Shown here in pieces: positions 25,856 through 34,482 of a stretch of 64,000 bases of DNA. Every line of letters starts with the position of its first letter. Positions within the stretch are counted from its first letter, which is position 1. The translations under genes and the position numbers were made by a program. Source of the stretch: DATBGS01 sp036557885 (GTDB lineage: Bacteria; Chloroflexota; Ktedonobacteria; Ktedonobacterales; DATBGS01); NCBI GenBank assembly GCA_036557885.1, contig DATBGS010000059.1:62001-126000 (forward strand). The letters are read 5' to 3'. The notes under the pieces are model-generated. The model was not told where the DNA came from, ran no database searches, and was given only the letters and a program-made list of their open reading frames with translations.

Positions 25856-26302
25856 ATGCAAGAAGCCGACAAGAAGGCGACGAAGAAGCCCGCGAAGGCG
25901 ATCAAGGGATTTACGGACGAGGAACGAGGCGCGATGAGGGAGCGCGCCCAAGAACTGAAAGCGGACAAGGCGGACGGGGAAAGCGCCGTACTCGCGAAGA
26001 TCAGCGAGATGACGGCACCGGATCGCGCCCTCGGCGAGCGGCTCCATGCGATCATCAAAGCCAGCGCGCCAGCCCTCTCGCCGAAGCTCTGGTACGGGAT
26101 GCCCGCCTATGCCAAGGACGGCCAAGTTGTCTGCTTCTTCCAACCCGCGCACAAGTTCAAGACGAGGTATGCGACGCTGGGCTTCAGCGACAAGGCGAAC
26201 CTCGACGAAGGCGCTCTGTGGCCGATCTACTTCGCGCTGAAGGAGTTGACTGCTGCCGACGAGGCAAGGATCGTCGCGCTCGTGAAGAAAGCGGCGAGCT
26301 AA
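25856..26302 (+). CDS. DUF1801 family protein
   Basis: A 148-residue protein. The N-terminal 25 residues are Lys/Ala rich; then a DUF1801 (YdhG-like) domain with LHAIIKASAPALSPKLWYGMPAYAKDG and FFQPAHKFKTRYATLGF. DUF1801 proteins are small iron-chaperone-fold proteins of unclear function. AAAGGA lies nine bases upstream of ATG 25856. The gene sits between two hairpins of IS605 type (25793-25816 and 26351-26377) that point at each other, so it may have been carried in as a passenger. Confidence 0.85.
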   Translation: MQEADKKATKKPAKAIKGFTDEERGAMRERAQELKADKADGESAVLAKISEMTAPDRALGERLHAIIKASAPALSPKLWYGMPAYAKDGQVVCFFQPAHKFKTRYATLGFSDKANLDEGALWPIYFALKELTAADEARIVALVKKAAS

Positions 26303-26339
26303 AGTCAACGAAGTTAAAGATGACCTATTTGGCCCAGAT

Positions 26340-28922
26340 TCAGGCTTGACACTCCCCCCGTTTAAAGACGGGGGAGTCTTCTTTATGGGCAATCTTGAGG
26401 TCTTCGTATGGCCCTTCATTTTGTAATCCAATGCTTACCTGGCAAACTAGCTGAGATGGAGGCGTTGGGGGGAGGATGCGAGCGCCAAGAGAGGAGCAAA
26501 ACGCAATCAGTTCATAGGGCAATTGAGCGGTCTGATACTGCTCTGGCTCCAGCGCTTTCTGGTTGATTTCGAGAGTGCGCTGGAAGAGGGCTTCTGTTTC
26601 TCTCTCTTCTCCTTTGGCACGGCACAGTCGGATCAGGTTATTGAGAATAGGGACTGTTTTGGGATGCTCTGGCCCCAGCGTTTTCAAGCTGATTTCGAGG
26701 GCCTGGCGCAGGGCTGGTTCCGCTTGGGTACACTGCTCCTGTTCCAGATACAGCCTTCCTAACTCATTGAGGCTAAAAGCCATGGAAGGATGTCCTGGTT
26801 TCAACACTTTCTGGCGGATCTCAAAGGCTTGAAGCAGCAGCCGCTCTGCCTGGTCATAGAGCCTCTGCTCCAGGTAGAGCCTTCCCAACGCATGGAGGAT
26901 GCCGGCAGTGAGTGGATGCTCCAATCCCAACGCTTTCTGGCTAATATCTAGAGCGCGCACCAGCAGAGATTCAGCCTGACCATGTTTCCCTTGAGCGGAG
27001 TAGCACACTCCCAGGTTGCGGAGGTCTACAGCAACATCGAGGTGTTCAGGCTCACGAATGTGCTCGCTGATTTCCAGCGCTTGTTGATAGAGGGGTTCGG
27101 CAATATCATATCTGCCCTGTTCGCTATAGATCTCCGCCATGTCTGAGAGGCAACAGGCTATACCGTAGTGATTTGACGGCTGAAATCGCTGGAGGATGGC
27201 TAATGTTTGTTGATAGCATGCCTCTGCTTGCCTATATTGACCAAGCGTTGTACAGACCCATCCGAGCATTTCCTGAGCCTTTGCTACGAGAAGCTGTTCT
27301 GCCTCCAAAATTGGCGTAAGGATCGCCAGGGCCTTCGTGAGAAGTGGCTCGGCCTGGGCATATTGCATCAGTTCATATTGGAAAAGCTCATACATATAAC
27401 AGGCTAGCTCGGTCAGTAACCGGCCTGCCTCTCTGCACGTAATGTCCCATTCTTCAATGAGTGCGGCACACACCTGCGCGTGAGAAAAATAGCGCTGACA
27501 CAGGCTTGATGTGACCCACTGATCCACCGCTGGAAATACGCGATTGACCACTTGAACAGCGCGCTGTGCCCACTGGCGTTTTGTTGTGTCATCCATAGAG
27601 TCTCTCAGCACTGCCTGGGCAAGACGATGGATCGAGAATGTTTTTGTTTCAGGATTGCGGTGCAGCAGAGAATACCGGCGAAGCTCGGCGATCATCGCAT
27701 CGTACTTGAGGGGAGAGCTGGCAACTTCCTGTAAAAGAGGACTCAGATTGGGTATCGCTTCGGTAATCATTTCCTCAGGAATTGCGTCAGGGTGCAGGAA
27801 AGCGCAGAGTCGCAGCAAGTCGATAGCAGCAGGGTTGGCTTGTTTGATCTGTTCAAAAGAGAGGGTTAATGTAGCATATACGGAGTGAGGATGATCGTCA
27901 TCCATCCCTCCAGAGAGATGGCGCAAGTCGAGGAGCATGGCCCGATGGCTTTGAAGGAGTTTGCAATAGTGAGGCAAACTACATGCAGCCTCCTCAATAT
28001 AGGCTCCGGCCTGGTCGAGCGCAAGCGGGAGGCCATCTAAAAGCAAGGAGATTTCCCTCGCAATGAGGCGATCAGCAGCAAGCGCCTGCTCAATGGCGCC
28101 TCCAGGGCCGATGCGTTTCGCGCGACGCAGGAGAAATAACGCTCCCTCGTCTGATTCCATCTTGTACAGGTCCAGGCGCTGAATGAATGATCCTGTAGAT
28201 TGCGAGCGGGTTGTCAAGATGATGTGACCCTTGCTTTTAAAAGGAATGAATTCACGGAGGAGCGAAAGCTCTTCAATGTTATCCACAATGAGCAGCCAAT
28301 GGGTATGCTGTTCTAGCCACCGTTTGACCGCTTCAACAGTCTGATGCTGGGTCTGTTGCTCCTGCTCAGGGAGGTTGAGTACCCCCGCAATCGCGGCGAA
28401 ATCCGTGAGAAGCACATCGCTTATCTCCCCGCGAACCCAGAAAATGCTCCGATATTCGTCACTGTAACGATAGGCATATTCCATGGCAAGCGCAGTTTTG
28501 CCGATCCCCCCCAGGCCACTGATCGCTTGCGCCTGTGTCAATGCTCCTGCCTCTCCCGCATTCAGCGCTTGATGCAACAGCAAGAGCGCTTCTTCACGGC
28601 CTGTAAAGAGTGGATTGCGTTGATGGGGCAGATTCCAGAACAGCGAAGAGGCTCCGGGAGGAACTGATGGGGGAGCAGCCTCTCCTGCTTGATCGGGTGC
28701 CTGCGCGTTACTATCGTTGGCACCTTCTAGCACCCCCAACTCTTCAGCAGTCTTGCCAAAGAGTTCACAGAGTTTTTGACGAAAATAGAGACTGGGGAGC
28801 GTGACCCCGCGTTCCCATCTACTCACGTTGGGCGCGGTAGTTCCCACCATCTCAGCCAATTGTTCCTGCGACCATGCGTGCAGCCCTCGCTCTTGCCTCA
28901 ACTGTTTAGCAAATGCCTTCAT
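26340..28922 (-). CDS. XRE-NB-ARC-TPR signalling regulator, second copy
   Basis: An 860-residue paralogue of the protein at 7804-10626: XRE helix-turn-helix (residues 1-60, QEQLAEMVGTTAPNVSRWERG), NB-ARC ATPase (GLGGIGKTALAMEYAYRY; WLLIVDNIEEL) and 42-residue TPRs (about 560-820), more diverged than in the first copy. The start at 28922 is chosen at the beginning of the HTH; a longer frame reaches 29033. The last 13 residues (SPVFKRGECQA end) are encoded by an IS605-type end hairpin, so the original C-terminus was probably replaced. It is divergent from the module C transporter operon and may control it. Confidence 0.85.
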   Translation of the reverse strand: MKAFAKQLRQERGLHAWSQEQLAEMVGTTAPNVSRWERGVTLPSLYFRQKLCELFGKTAEELGVLEGANDSNAQAPDQAGEAAPPSVPPGASSLFWNLPHQRNPLFTGREEALLLLHQALNAGEAGALTQAQAISGLGGIGKTALAMEYAYRYSDEYRSIFWVRGEISDVLLTDFAAIAGVLNLPEQEQQTQHQTVEAVKRWLEQHTHWLLIVDNIEELSLLREFIPFKSKGHIILTTRSQSTGSFIQRLDLYKMESDEGALFLLRRAKRIGPGGAIEQALAADRLIAREISLLLDGLPLALDQAGAYIEEAACSLPHYCKLLQSHRAMLLDLRHLSGGMDDDHPHSVYATLTLSFEQIKQANPAAIDLLRLCAFLHPDAIPEEMITEAIPNLSPLLQEVASSPLKYDAMIAELRRYSLLHRNPETKTFSIHRLAQAVLRDSMDDTTKRQWAQRAVQVVNRVFPAVDQWVTSSLCQRYFSHAQVCAALIEEWDITCREAGRLLTELACYMYELFQYELMQYAQAEPLLTKALAILTPILEAEQLLVAKAQEMLGWVCTTLGQYRQAEACYQQTLAILQRFQPSNHYGIACCLSDMAEIYSEQGRYDIAEPLYQQALEISEHIREPEHLDVAVDLRNLGVCYSAQGKHGQAESLLVRALDISQKALGLEHPLTAGILHALGRLYLEQRLYDQAERLLLQAFEIRQKVLKPGHPSMAFSLNELGRLYLEQEQCTQAEPALRQALEISLKTLGPEHPKTVPILNNLIRLCRAKGEERETEALFQRTLEINQKALEPEQYQTAQLPYELIAFCSSLGARILPPTPPSQLVCQVSIGLQNEGPYEDLKIAHKEDSPVFKRGECQA
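26351..26377. repeat. IS605-type end hairpin inside the 3' end of the NB-ARC gene
   Basis: ACTC, CCCCCGT, a TTAAAG loop and ACGGGGGAGT form a 10-bp stem with one bulged C. TTGAC precedes it at 26346-26350; read on the minus strand the hairpin is followed by GTCAA, as after the hairpin at 25793. It is the probable end of an insertion sequence now used as coding DNA. Confidence 0.55.
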
Positions 28923-29234
28923 GGAACCAGTACCACCCTTCTTAAAAGAGATGCGCTTTCTTGTGGAGAAGATAAAAGCGGACGTCCGGCCTTTGACGCC
29001 GTACTCGCCTATACCGGGCCAGATAGGCGCCATTGATCAACTGGAGCCAGGTTTCACCTTGTTTGGATGCAAGTATCGCTCGTCGCTTGGGTGCTTTCTT
29101 TCAAGTTAGATATACGAGGCTAGTTACTCACAGTCAACGATTGATTTGGACTGCTCCAGAGCTGATGTAGGCTGCTCTGGGGACGCTTTGGGCCGATCCA
29201 AAACTGACTGGGAAGATGCGCGTAGGTTGCGGTC

Positions 29235-29298
29235 TGACTAGAGATGATCTAGGACTGATCAGAGATGATTTGTAGATGATCAGCGATGATTCGTGACT
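29235..29298. promoter_or_regulatory. Helically phased GATGAT/GACT repeats upstream of module C
   Basis: AGATGAT occurs at 29242, 29263 and 29274 and CGATGAT at 29284, i.e. with steps of 21, 11 and 10 bases, about two, one and one helical turns. GACT occurs at 29236, 29253 and 29295. The block lies in the 470-base gap between two divergent genes, 100-160 bases upstream of the transporter operon. It looks like a cluster of sites for one regulator. The remaining gap (28923-29234) shows no other clear signal. Confidence 0.5.
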
Positions 29299-29396
29299 GG
29301 TCAAGAGGTGGGCTGGCTCTGGCATGGCTTTGAGGCCAGTGGGCAGGTATCCTTTCTTTGCGGGCACAACCAGAGCAAGAAACGGAGGAACCTGGC

Positions 29397-29957
29397 ATGG
29401 CAACGATGAAGCGCTCGATTTTCCGCGAGCGAGCCATCCAACACTACAGGCGCGGCCACGACAAGGACATACTCCCGCGTTTTCTCGCTCCCCCCGTTTT
29501 CTTGGGCTTGTGGATTGTGTTGAGTTTGTGTCTGGTCATAGGATGGCTTGCCTGGACCATACATGTCCCTGTCTTTTCTCCTGCATTAGGAACGGTGGTG
29601 GGAAGCGGCCAGGCTGAAGACGCGCGTGCTATTCTCTTTGCTCCACCAGATCAACTGCACGCCATACATCCTGGAGAACCTGTGCAATTGCAATTTGGCT
29701 CAACCGGCCCACTCCTCTTCACCATAACCACTGTCGCGCCCACGCTGCTTAGCCCTGAGGAAGCCCGGCAGCGCTATCACCTTGAGGGGGCGCTCTCGCT
29801 TCTGGTCACAGCACCTTCGGTTGTAATGGAAGTCGCGCTCAATACAAGCATCTCTGCCTCCAACTATGCGGGCAGTATTGTACACGCGCAGGTAGAGGTG
29901 GGGGAAATAAGCATCCTCTCTTTCTTGCCAATTCTAGGTCATTTGATTGGAGCATAA
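29397..29957 (+). CDS. Small membrane-fusion (HlyD-like) protein, second copy
   Basis: A 186-residue paralogue of the protein at 310-888. It has a basic N-terminus (KRSIFRERAIQHYRRGHDKD), one membrane helix (about residues 34-57) and an extracytoplasmic beta-rich part ending LSFLPILGHLIGA. GGAGG lies seven bases upstream of ATG 29397; an in-frame ATG at 29358 lacks one. The transporter begins three bases after its stop. Conservation of this gene pair in two modules shows that it is an integral part of the exporter. Confidence 0.72.
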   Translation: MATMKRSIFRERAIQHYRRGHDKDILPRFLAPPVFLGLWIVLSLCLVIGWLAWTIHVPVFSPALGTVVGSGQAEDARAILFAPPDQLHAIHPGEPVQLQFGSTGPLLFTITTVAPTLLSPEEARQRYHLEGALSLLVTAPSVVMEVALNTSISASNYAGSIVHAQVEVGEISILSFLPILGHLIGA

Positions 29958-29960
29958 ACA

Positions 29961-32288
29961 GTGCTGGGTTCACTCTCTCAAATGATAAAAATCGCTCGCA
30001 AGCGTACTCTGCTTCTTAATAAGCGGCGTGTCCCAGAAATGCAGCAAATGGATGCCACTGAGTGTGGGGCCGCCTGCCTGGCTATGGTTCTGAATTATTA
30101 CGGGTATAAGACGGGCGTTGCTGATGTTCGTCAGCGCTGCGGAGTGGGTCGTGATGGCCTCTCGGCCCTGACGATTGTTAAGGCGGCGCGTGCCTACGGA
30201 CTGCGTGTCCGAGCGATTTCTTTGCTCAGCGCCGATTTTCGCTACGTGGCACTGCCGGCCATTATTCACTGGGAGTTTAGCCACTTTCTGGTCGTTGAAC
30301 GGTGGTCCCCCAAATATGTAGATGTGGTTGACCCAGCCTTTGGCAGGCGGCGGCTCTCTGCTGAAGAGTTTGACGCTGGCTTCACCGGGGTGCTCCTTCA
30401 GCTTGAGCCTGGCGCGCAATTTGTTCGGCGCAGCCAGACCGCGCGGCTCTCGCTCTGGACCTATCTCCGATCCGTGTTTCGCTTGCCAGGCTTCATGGCG
30501 CAAATTCTAGGAGCTTCGCTCTTTTTGCAAGTGTTAGGGCTGATCATTCCATTCCTGACCCAGCTCACGGTAGATCGGATTATTCCGGCGGGGCTGGAGA
30601 ATATCATGCCCATCCTGGGGATAGGCATTCTCGTGATCGTCTGCACTCAAACGGTGACCACCATGTTGCGGGCGCTGCTTGTCATCTACCTGCAAGCAAA
30701 GGTGGATATGCAGATGATGCTCGGCTTTTTTGAACATCTGCTGACACTGCCCTATCACTTTTTTCAGCAGCGCTCCAGCGGCGATCTCCTCGCCCGCCTC
30801 AATAGCAACATTGCTATTCGCGACATGCTGACCAACCAGATGATTTCGACACTCCTCGATGGCAGCACGGTTGTGGTGTATCTCGTTATCTTATGGAGAC
30901 AATCTCCCATCATTGCGCTCTGTGCTCTGCTCGTTGGTTTGCTTCAGATTGGCTTGCTGCTCCTGACCAGTCGTGTGATCCACTACCTCAACAGGCGTGA
31001 CCTGGTGGCGCAGGGGAAAGCGCAAGGCTATATGGCCGAGGCGTTGATGGGTATTGCGACCCTTAAGGCAGCAGGCGCAGAGCAGCAGGCGTTTCATCGC
31101 TGGTCCAATCTGTTTTTCGAGCACCTCAACGTTTCGGTGCGGCGCGATTCGCTCGCATCGGTCTTGAATACGATGATGGGTAGCTTGCGCCTGCTTGCCC
31201 CATTGCTGCTGCTCTGGGTGGGCACGCTCCAGGTGCTGCATGGCGCAATGACGGTGGGGACCATGCTGGCCCTGAATGCTTTAGCCGCAGCATTCCTGAC
31301 CCCTTTTGGCTCTCTGGCGAATAGCGCGCAACAACTCCAGCTCGTCCGCGCCCACTTCGAGCGCATTCTGGATGTGGTCGAAGCGGAGCCAGAACAAGAT
31401 ATTCTGGCCGTTACCCAGCCACCAGCGCTCACCGGGCGTGTCGAACTGCGACAGGTAGGGTTTCGTTATGACCCCAATGGACCCCTGGTCTTGCGCGACA
31501 TTACTCTGCACATTGAGCCAGGCCAAAAGGTGGCCCTGGTAGGGCGCACTGGCTCAGGGAAAAGTACGTTGGGCAAGCTCCTGCTGGGGCTCTATCTCCC
31601 TACGGAAGGAGATATTCTCTACGATGGCCTCTCGCTTCGGACCCTGAATTATCAGGCGGTGCGGAACCAGTTTGGCGTTGTGCTCCAGGAATCGGCGCTC
31701 TTTAGCGGCTCGGTGCGGGAAAATATCGCCCTGAACCATCCGGGTATGGATCTGGATCAGGTGGCGCAAGCAGCCAGAGCTGCTGCAATCCACAATGACA
31801 TTCTCCAGATGCCAATGGGCTATGAAACGATGATTGCCGAAGGGGGCAGCGCGCTCTCTGGTGGGCAGCGCCAACGCCTGGCTATTGCGCGCGCTCTGGC
31901 GAGCAGGCCAACCGTGATGCTCTTTGACGAAGCCACCAGCCATCTGGATGTGCTGACCGAGCAGGTGGTAGATCGGAATTTAAATGCGCTGGCATGTACC
32001 CGTATTGTGATTGCTCACCGGCTCAGTACCGTGCGCAACGCTGATCTGATCCTCGTCTTGGAGGGGGGTGCCATCGTTGAACGTGGGACGCACAGTGAGC
32101 TGATGGTGCTTGGGGGGCACTACGCGCGGCTGGTTGAGAATCAGGCGTTTGCGGAAGAAGATTATGTTCAAGCGGGCGGAGGACAGGTAGAGGGTGAGCA
32201 TGATGACGCGAGATCGGTCCTGAGCGAGGAAGATCGAAGGAGATTGAGGCTGCTGAGGATACGAACAATGATGCAAGGTCGAATCTGA
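29961..32288 (+). CDS. lanT: C39 peptidase-ABC transporter of the seven-precursor module
   Basis: A 775-residue exporter with C39 catalytic Cys35 (TECGAACLAM), six-helix membrane domain, Walker A GRTGSGKS, LSGGQRQR and LFDEATSHLD. It begins at GTG 29961, or at ATG 29982. A charged tail of about 50 residues (from EEDYVQAGGG) extends beyond the usual end. It should process and export the precursors encoded directly downstream, although two of these have Gly-Ala rather than Gly-Gly at the cut site. Confidence 0.93.
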   Translation: MLGSLSQMIKIARKRTLLLNKRRVPEMQQMDATECGAACLAMVLNYYGYKTGVADVRQRCGVGRDGLSALTIVKAARAYGLRVRAISLLSADFRYVALPAIIHWEFSHFLVVERWSPKYVDVVDPAFGRRRLSAEEFDAGFTGVLLQLEPGAQFVRRSQTARLSLWTYLRSVFRLPGFMAQILGASLFLQVLGLIIPFLTQLTVDRIIPAGLENIMPILGIGILVIVCTQTVTTMLRALLVIYLQAKVDMQMMLGFFEHLLTLPYHFFQQRSSGDLLARLNSNIAIRDMLTNQMISTLLDGSTVVVYLVILWRQSPIIALCALLVGLLQIGLLLLTSRVIHYLNRRDLVAQGKAQGYMAEALMGIATLKAAGAEQQAFHRWSNLFFEHLNVSVRRDSLASVLNTMMGSLRLLAPLLLLWVGTLQVLHGAMTVGTMLALNALAAAFLTPFGSLANSAQQLQLVRAHFERILDVVEAEPEQDILAVTQPPALTGRVELRQVGFRYDPNGPLVLRDITLHIEPGQKVALVGRTGSGKSTLGKLLLGLYLPTEGDILYDGLSLRTLNYQAVRNQFGVVLQESALFSGSVRENIALNHPGMDLDQVAQAARAAAIHNDILQMPMGYETMIAEGGSALSGGQRQRLAIARALASRPTVMLFDEATSHLDVLTEQVVDRNLNALACTRIVIAHRLSTVRNADLILVLEGGAIVERGTHSELMVLGGHYARLVENQAFAEEDYVQAGGGQVEGEHDDARSVLSEEDRRRLRLLRIRTMMQGRI

Positions 32289-32557
32289 GCGAGAAAACGG
32301 AAGGCGTTTGAGGTTGTGGAAGCGGGCGCATCCAACCGGGGATGCTACCATCGGGCATTCTGACCTACACGTGCGAAGCAGACAGACAATGATGAGCCAC
32401 CAGAGATAACGCTTCCTTGTAAGTAAAGAGGAAAGCAAGTCACAAGACGATCATTCATGTACCTGTACTGCGTAGGCAAGTGGGCCAATGCTATAGAGCC
32501 GAAGCGGCGCTATCGGACTGGGTTGATGAATATTTGTACATCGAAAGGAGTTCCAAG

Positions 32558-32812
32558 TTGAGCACTGAAGACATTATCAATGCCTGGCGCGATGAGGAGT
32601 ATCGCGAGAGCCTGGATGACGAGCAGCGCGCGGTGCTGCCGGAAAGCCCTATCGGGCCTATCGACCTGTCGGAGGCTGAGTTGGAAGATGTCGAAGGCGG
32701 GTCGAGTGCGCTGACACCTATCTTGTCAGCCGCCACGATTGCCTTTTCGATAAAATTATGCGTGAGCATCGGCGAAGGAGGCACCTGCACTGTTGATGGC
32801 AGGGGATGCTAA
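32558..32812 (+). CDS. Mersacidin/lichenicidin-family precursor 1 (divergent, beta-like core)
   Basis: An 84-residue precursor starting at TTG 32558, with AAGGAG seven bases upstream. The leader (IINAWRDEEYRESL, VLPESPIGPIDLSEAELEDVEGG) is the most divergent of the seven. The core after Gly48 has 36 residues, with Cys68, Cys77 and Cys84 at its end and a long hydrophobic Ser/Thr-containing stretch before them (TPILSAATIAFSIKLC). That layout resembles the beta peptide of two-component lantibiotics such as haloduracin and lichenicidin. The preceding gap 32289-32557 shows no clear promoter. Confidence 0.85.
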   Translation: MSTEDIINAWRDEEYRESLDDEQRAVLPESPIGPIDLSEAELEDVEGGSSALTPILSAATIAFSIKLCVSIGEGGTCTVDGRGC

Positions 32813-32917
32813 CCCACGAATGGCTTAGGTAAGCGGGTGAATTCTTGCGCCTGAAGTTGGGCCTCTCGTTGGGCAGAACTCCGGGCGCAGGCAAACAATA
32901 AGAAAGGACAGAAGGTA

Positions 32918-33157
32918 ATGAGTTCATTTGACATTGTGCGCGCCTGGAAAGACGCAGAGTATCGGCAGAGCCTGAGCGCCGAAGAGCAGGCGCTCTTGCC
33001 CGAACATCCGGCTGGCGCCATCGAGCTGACCGATGAAGACCTGGATCGGCTCGCTGGGGCTCAGACTGAGTGGGTGGCTACCGCGGGGTGCTGCCCAACA
33101 CCGGCGATATCTCTGTTATATCCAACGGTTTGCGTTAAAAAGATCATTTTTGGTTAG
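32918..33157 (+). CDS. Mersacidin/lichenicidin-family precursor 2
   Basis: A 79-residue precursor with the shared leader (IVRAWKDAEYRQSLSAEEQ, LLPEHPAGAIEL). The cleavage region reads LAGA (residues 45-48), i.e. Gly-Ala instead of Gly-Gly. The core of 31 residues has Cys58, Cys59 and Cys72, Pro residues and a basic, hydrophobic end. Only four Ser/Thr are available for dehydration. ATG 32918 has AAAGGA about nine bases upstream. Confidence 0.9.
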   Translation: MSSFDIVRAWKDAEYRQSLSAEEQALLPEHPAGAIELTDEDLDRLAGAQTEWVATAGCCPTPAISLLYPTVCVKKIIFG

Positions 33158-33180
33158 GGCGCGAAAGCCTTTTCGCTCCC

Positions 33181-33229
33181 CAGAGTCTCGCGCCAGAGAC
33201 ACCAAGGAGCCAGGTGGCGCGAGACTCTG
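33181..33229 (+). repeat. Perfect 15-bp stem-loop between precursors 2 and 3
   Basis: Bases 33181-33195 (CAGAGTCTCGCGCCA) pair exactly with 33215-33229, leaving a 19-base loop. There is no T-run, so a processing or attenuation hairpin is more likely than a terminator. Confidence 0.6.
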
Positions 33230-33271
33230 ACTCACGCGAGCGCGCTACCCGTTCAAAGCGGAGGGGAACAG

Positions 33272-33508
33272 ATGACTAAAGCAGATATGGTGCGCGCCTG
33301 GAAAGATGCCGAGTATCGGCAGAACCTGAGCGCCGAAGAGCAGACGCTTTTGCCGGAGCATCCGGCTGGTTCAATTGAGTTGACCGACGCGGATCTGCCC
33401 CAGGTCGCCGGAGGCGCCGGGGCTTTTGGCCTGACCTATGTGTCACGTTGTGACCTTTGTACCTTTGATTATTTTTGCCCACCGCAGACGCTCACACTCA
33501 CTGAGTAG
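33272..33508 (+). CDS. Mersacidin/lichenicidin-family precursor 3
   Basis: A 78-residue precursor with the shared leader (MVRAWKDAEYRQNLSAEEQ) and Gly47-Gly48 cleavage. The 30-residue core has Cys60, Cys63 and Cys69 in an aromatic middle and a Thr-rich end (QTLTLTE). Most Thr lie after the last Cys, so rings may close backwards or several dehydrobutyrines stay open. GGAGGGG precedes ATG 33272. Confidence 0.9.
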   Translation: MTKADMVRAWKDAEYRQNLSAEEQTLLPEHPAGSIELTDADLPQVAGGAGAFGLTYVSRCDLCTFDYFCPPQTLTLTE

Positions 33509-33550
33509 AGCCAGCCTGGGGCAGGGTGTTCTCACGATGAGGATCGGGGG

Positions 33551-33606
33551 TGGAGACTGGAGATGCCTCTCCCGCTGCGAGATGCTCCAGTCTCCAGGGA
33601 TGCTGT
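33551..33606 (+). repeat. Perfect 12-bp stem-loop between precursors 3 and 4
   Basis: TGGAGACTGGAG (33551-33562) pairs exactly with 33595-33606 over a 32-base loop. It occupies the same relative place, after a precursor stop, as the stems at 183-237 and 33181-33229. Confidence 0.55.
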
Positions 33607-33639
33607 TAGGGAAGGTTCTCGCTAGAAAGGAAGCAGAAG

Positions 33640-33879
33640 ATGACTGCATTGGACATTGTACGCGCCTGGAAAGATGCGGAATATCGGCAGAGTCTGAGTG
33701 CTGAGGAGCAGACGCTCTTGCCGGAGCATCCGGCGGGCGCCATCGAACTGCCCGATGAAGACCTGGCCCAGGTCGCCGGGGGTGCCAGCACTATAGTTCC
33801 GGGCACCATGCTGTGTTGTACCTCACACACGTTGATAGACTTCACGGACTGCATCACATTTACTCCCACGCTGATATAG
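33640..33879 (+). CDS. Mersacidin/lichenicidin-family precursor 4
   Basis: A 79-residue precursor with the shared leader and Gly47-Gly48. The 31-residue core has Cys59, Cys60 and Cys71 and about ten Ser/Thr (for example CCTSHTLIDFTDC), the richest in Thr of the set. The adjacent Cys pair also occurs in precursor 2. AAAGGA lies eight bases upstream of ATG 33640. Confidence 0.9.
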   Translation: MTALDIVRAWKDAEYRQSLSAEEQTLLPEHPAGAIELPDEDLAQVAGGASTIVPGTMLCCTSHTLIDFTDCITFTPTLI

Positions 33880-33947
33880 AAATCGCCTGAGAGATGTGTT
33901 CTCCTCATATGATCAGAGCGATTCTTCTCTAAAGAGGGATAGAGCAA

Positions 33948-34169
33948 ATGAGCAACGTAGACATTGTGCGCGCCTGGAAAGACGCGGAATATCGGCAGGG
34001 CTTGAGCGCTGAAGAGCAGACGCTCTTGCCGGAGCATCCGGCAGGCGCTATCGAACTGCCTGATGAAGACCTGGCCCAGGTTGCCGGGGCTGTATCAGGA
34101 GAAGATTGCTTCACTTTCCCCAACCACTGCCTGACCTTCGTTCGCATTTGTCCGGTAATTCCGGGGTAG
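33948..34169 (+). CDS. Mersacidin/lichenicidin-family precursor 5
   Basis: A 73-residue precursor with the shared leader and a Gly-Ala (residues 47-48) cleavage region. The 25-residue core has Cys54, Cys61 and Cys68, spaced by exactly seven residues, with one Thr two residues after each of the first two Cys. AGAGGGA precedes ATG 33948. Confidence 0.9.
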   Translation: MSNVDIVRAWKDAEYRQGLSAEEQTLLPEHPAGAIELPDEDLAQVAGAVSGEDCFTFPNHCLTFVRICPVIPG

Positions 34170-34211
34170 GGGCAGAGTGAGCGCGTAGCTAGCTTAAAAG
34201 GAGCATACCGT

Positions 34212-34433
34212 ATGAGTGCAGTGGACATTGTACGCGCCTGGAAAGACGCCGAATATCGGGAGAGTCTGGGCGCTGAGGAGCAGGCGCTTTTGCCGGAACA
34301 TCCGGCGGGCGTCATCGTGTTGGCCGATGAAGACTTGTCTCAGGCCGCCGGGGGCGCTAGCACCCTGCTCCTCACCCTGCTTTGTGATTTTTGCACAGAG
34401 TTGCACCTATGCCCCGTGATGACCACTGGTTAG
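34212..34433 (+). CDS. Mersacidin/lichenicidin-family precursor 6
   Basis: A 73-residue precursor with the shared leader (KDAEYRESLGAEEQ) and Gly47-Gly48. The 25-residue core is Leu rich (STLLLTLLCDFC) with Cys58, Cys61 and Cys67 and ends VMTTG. AAAGGAG lies eight bases upstream of ATG 34212. The leader variant VIVLADEDLSQAAGG differs at several positions from the other copies. Confidence 0.9.
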   Translation: MSAVDIVRAWKDAEYRESLGAEEQALLPEHPAGVIVLADEDLSQAAGGASTLLLTLLCDFCTELHLCPVMTTG

Positions 34434-34482
34434 AGCCAGCCTGCGTGAGCATAAGGGCTTTTTCTCAAGAGGAGTTTAGCAG

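Noticed and set aside
29134..29437. Repeat-rich region before module C considered as a CRISPR array
   Set aside because: The repeated units are only 6-8 bases with 3-14 bases between them, far too short for CRISPR repeats and spacers.
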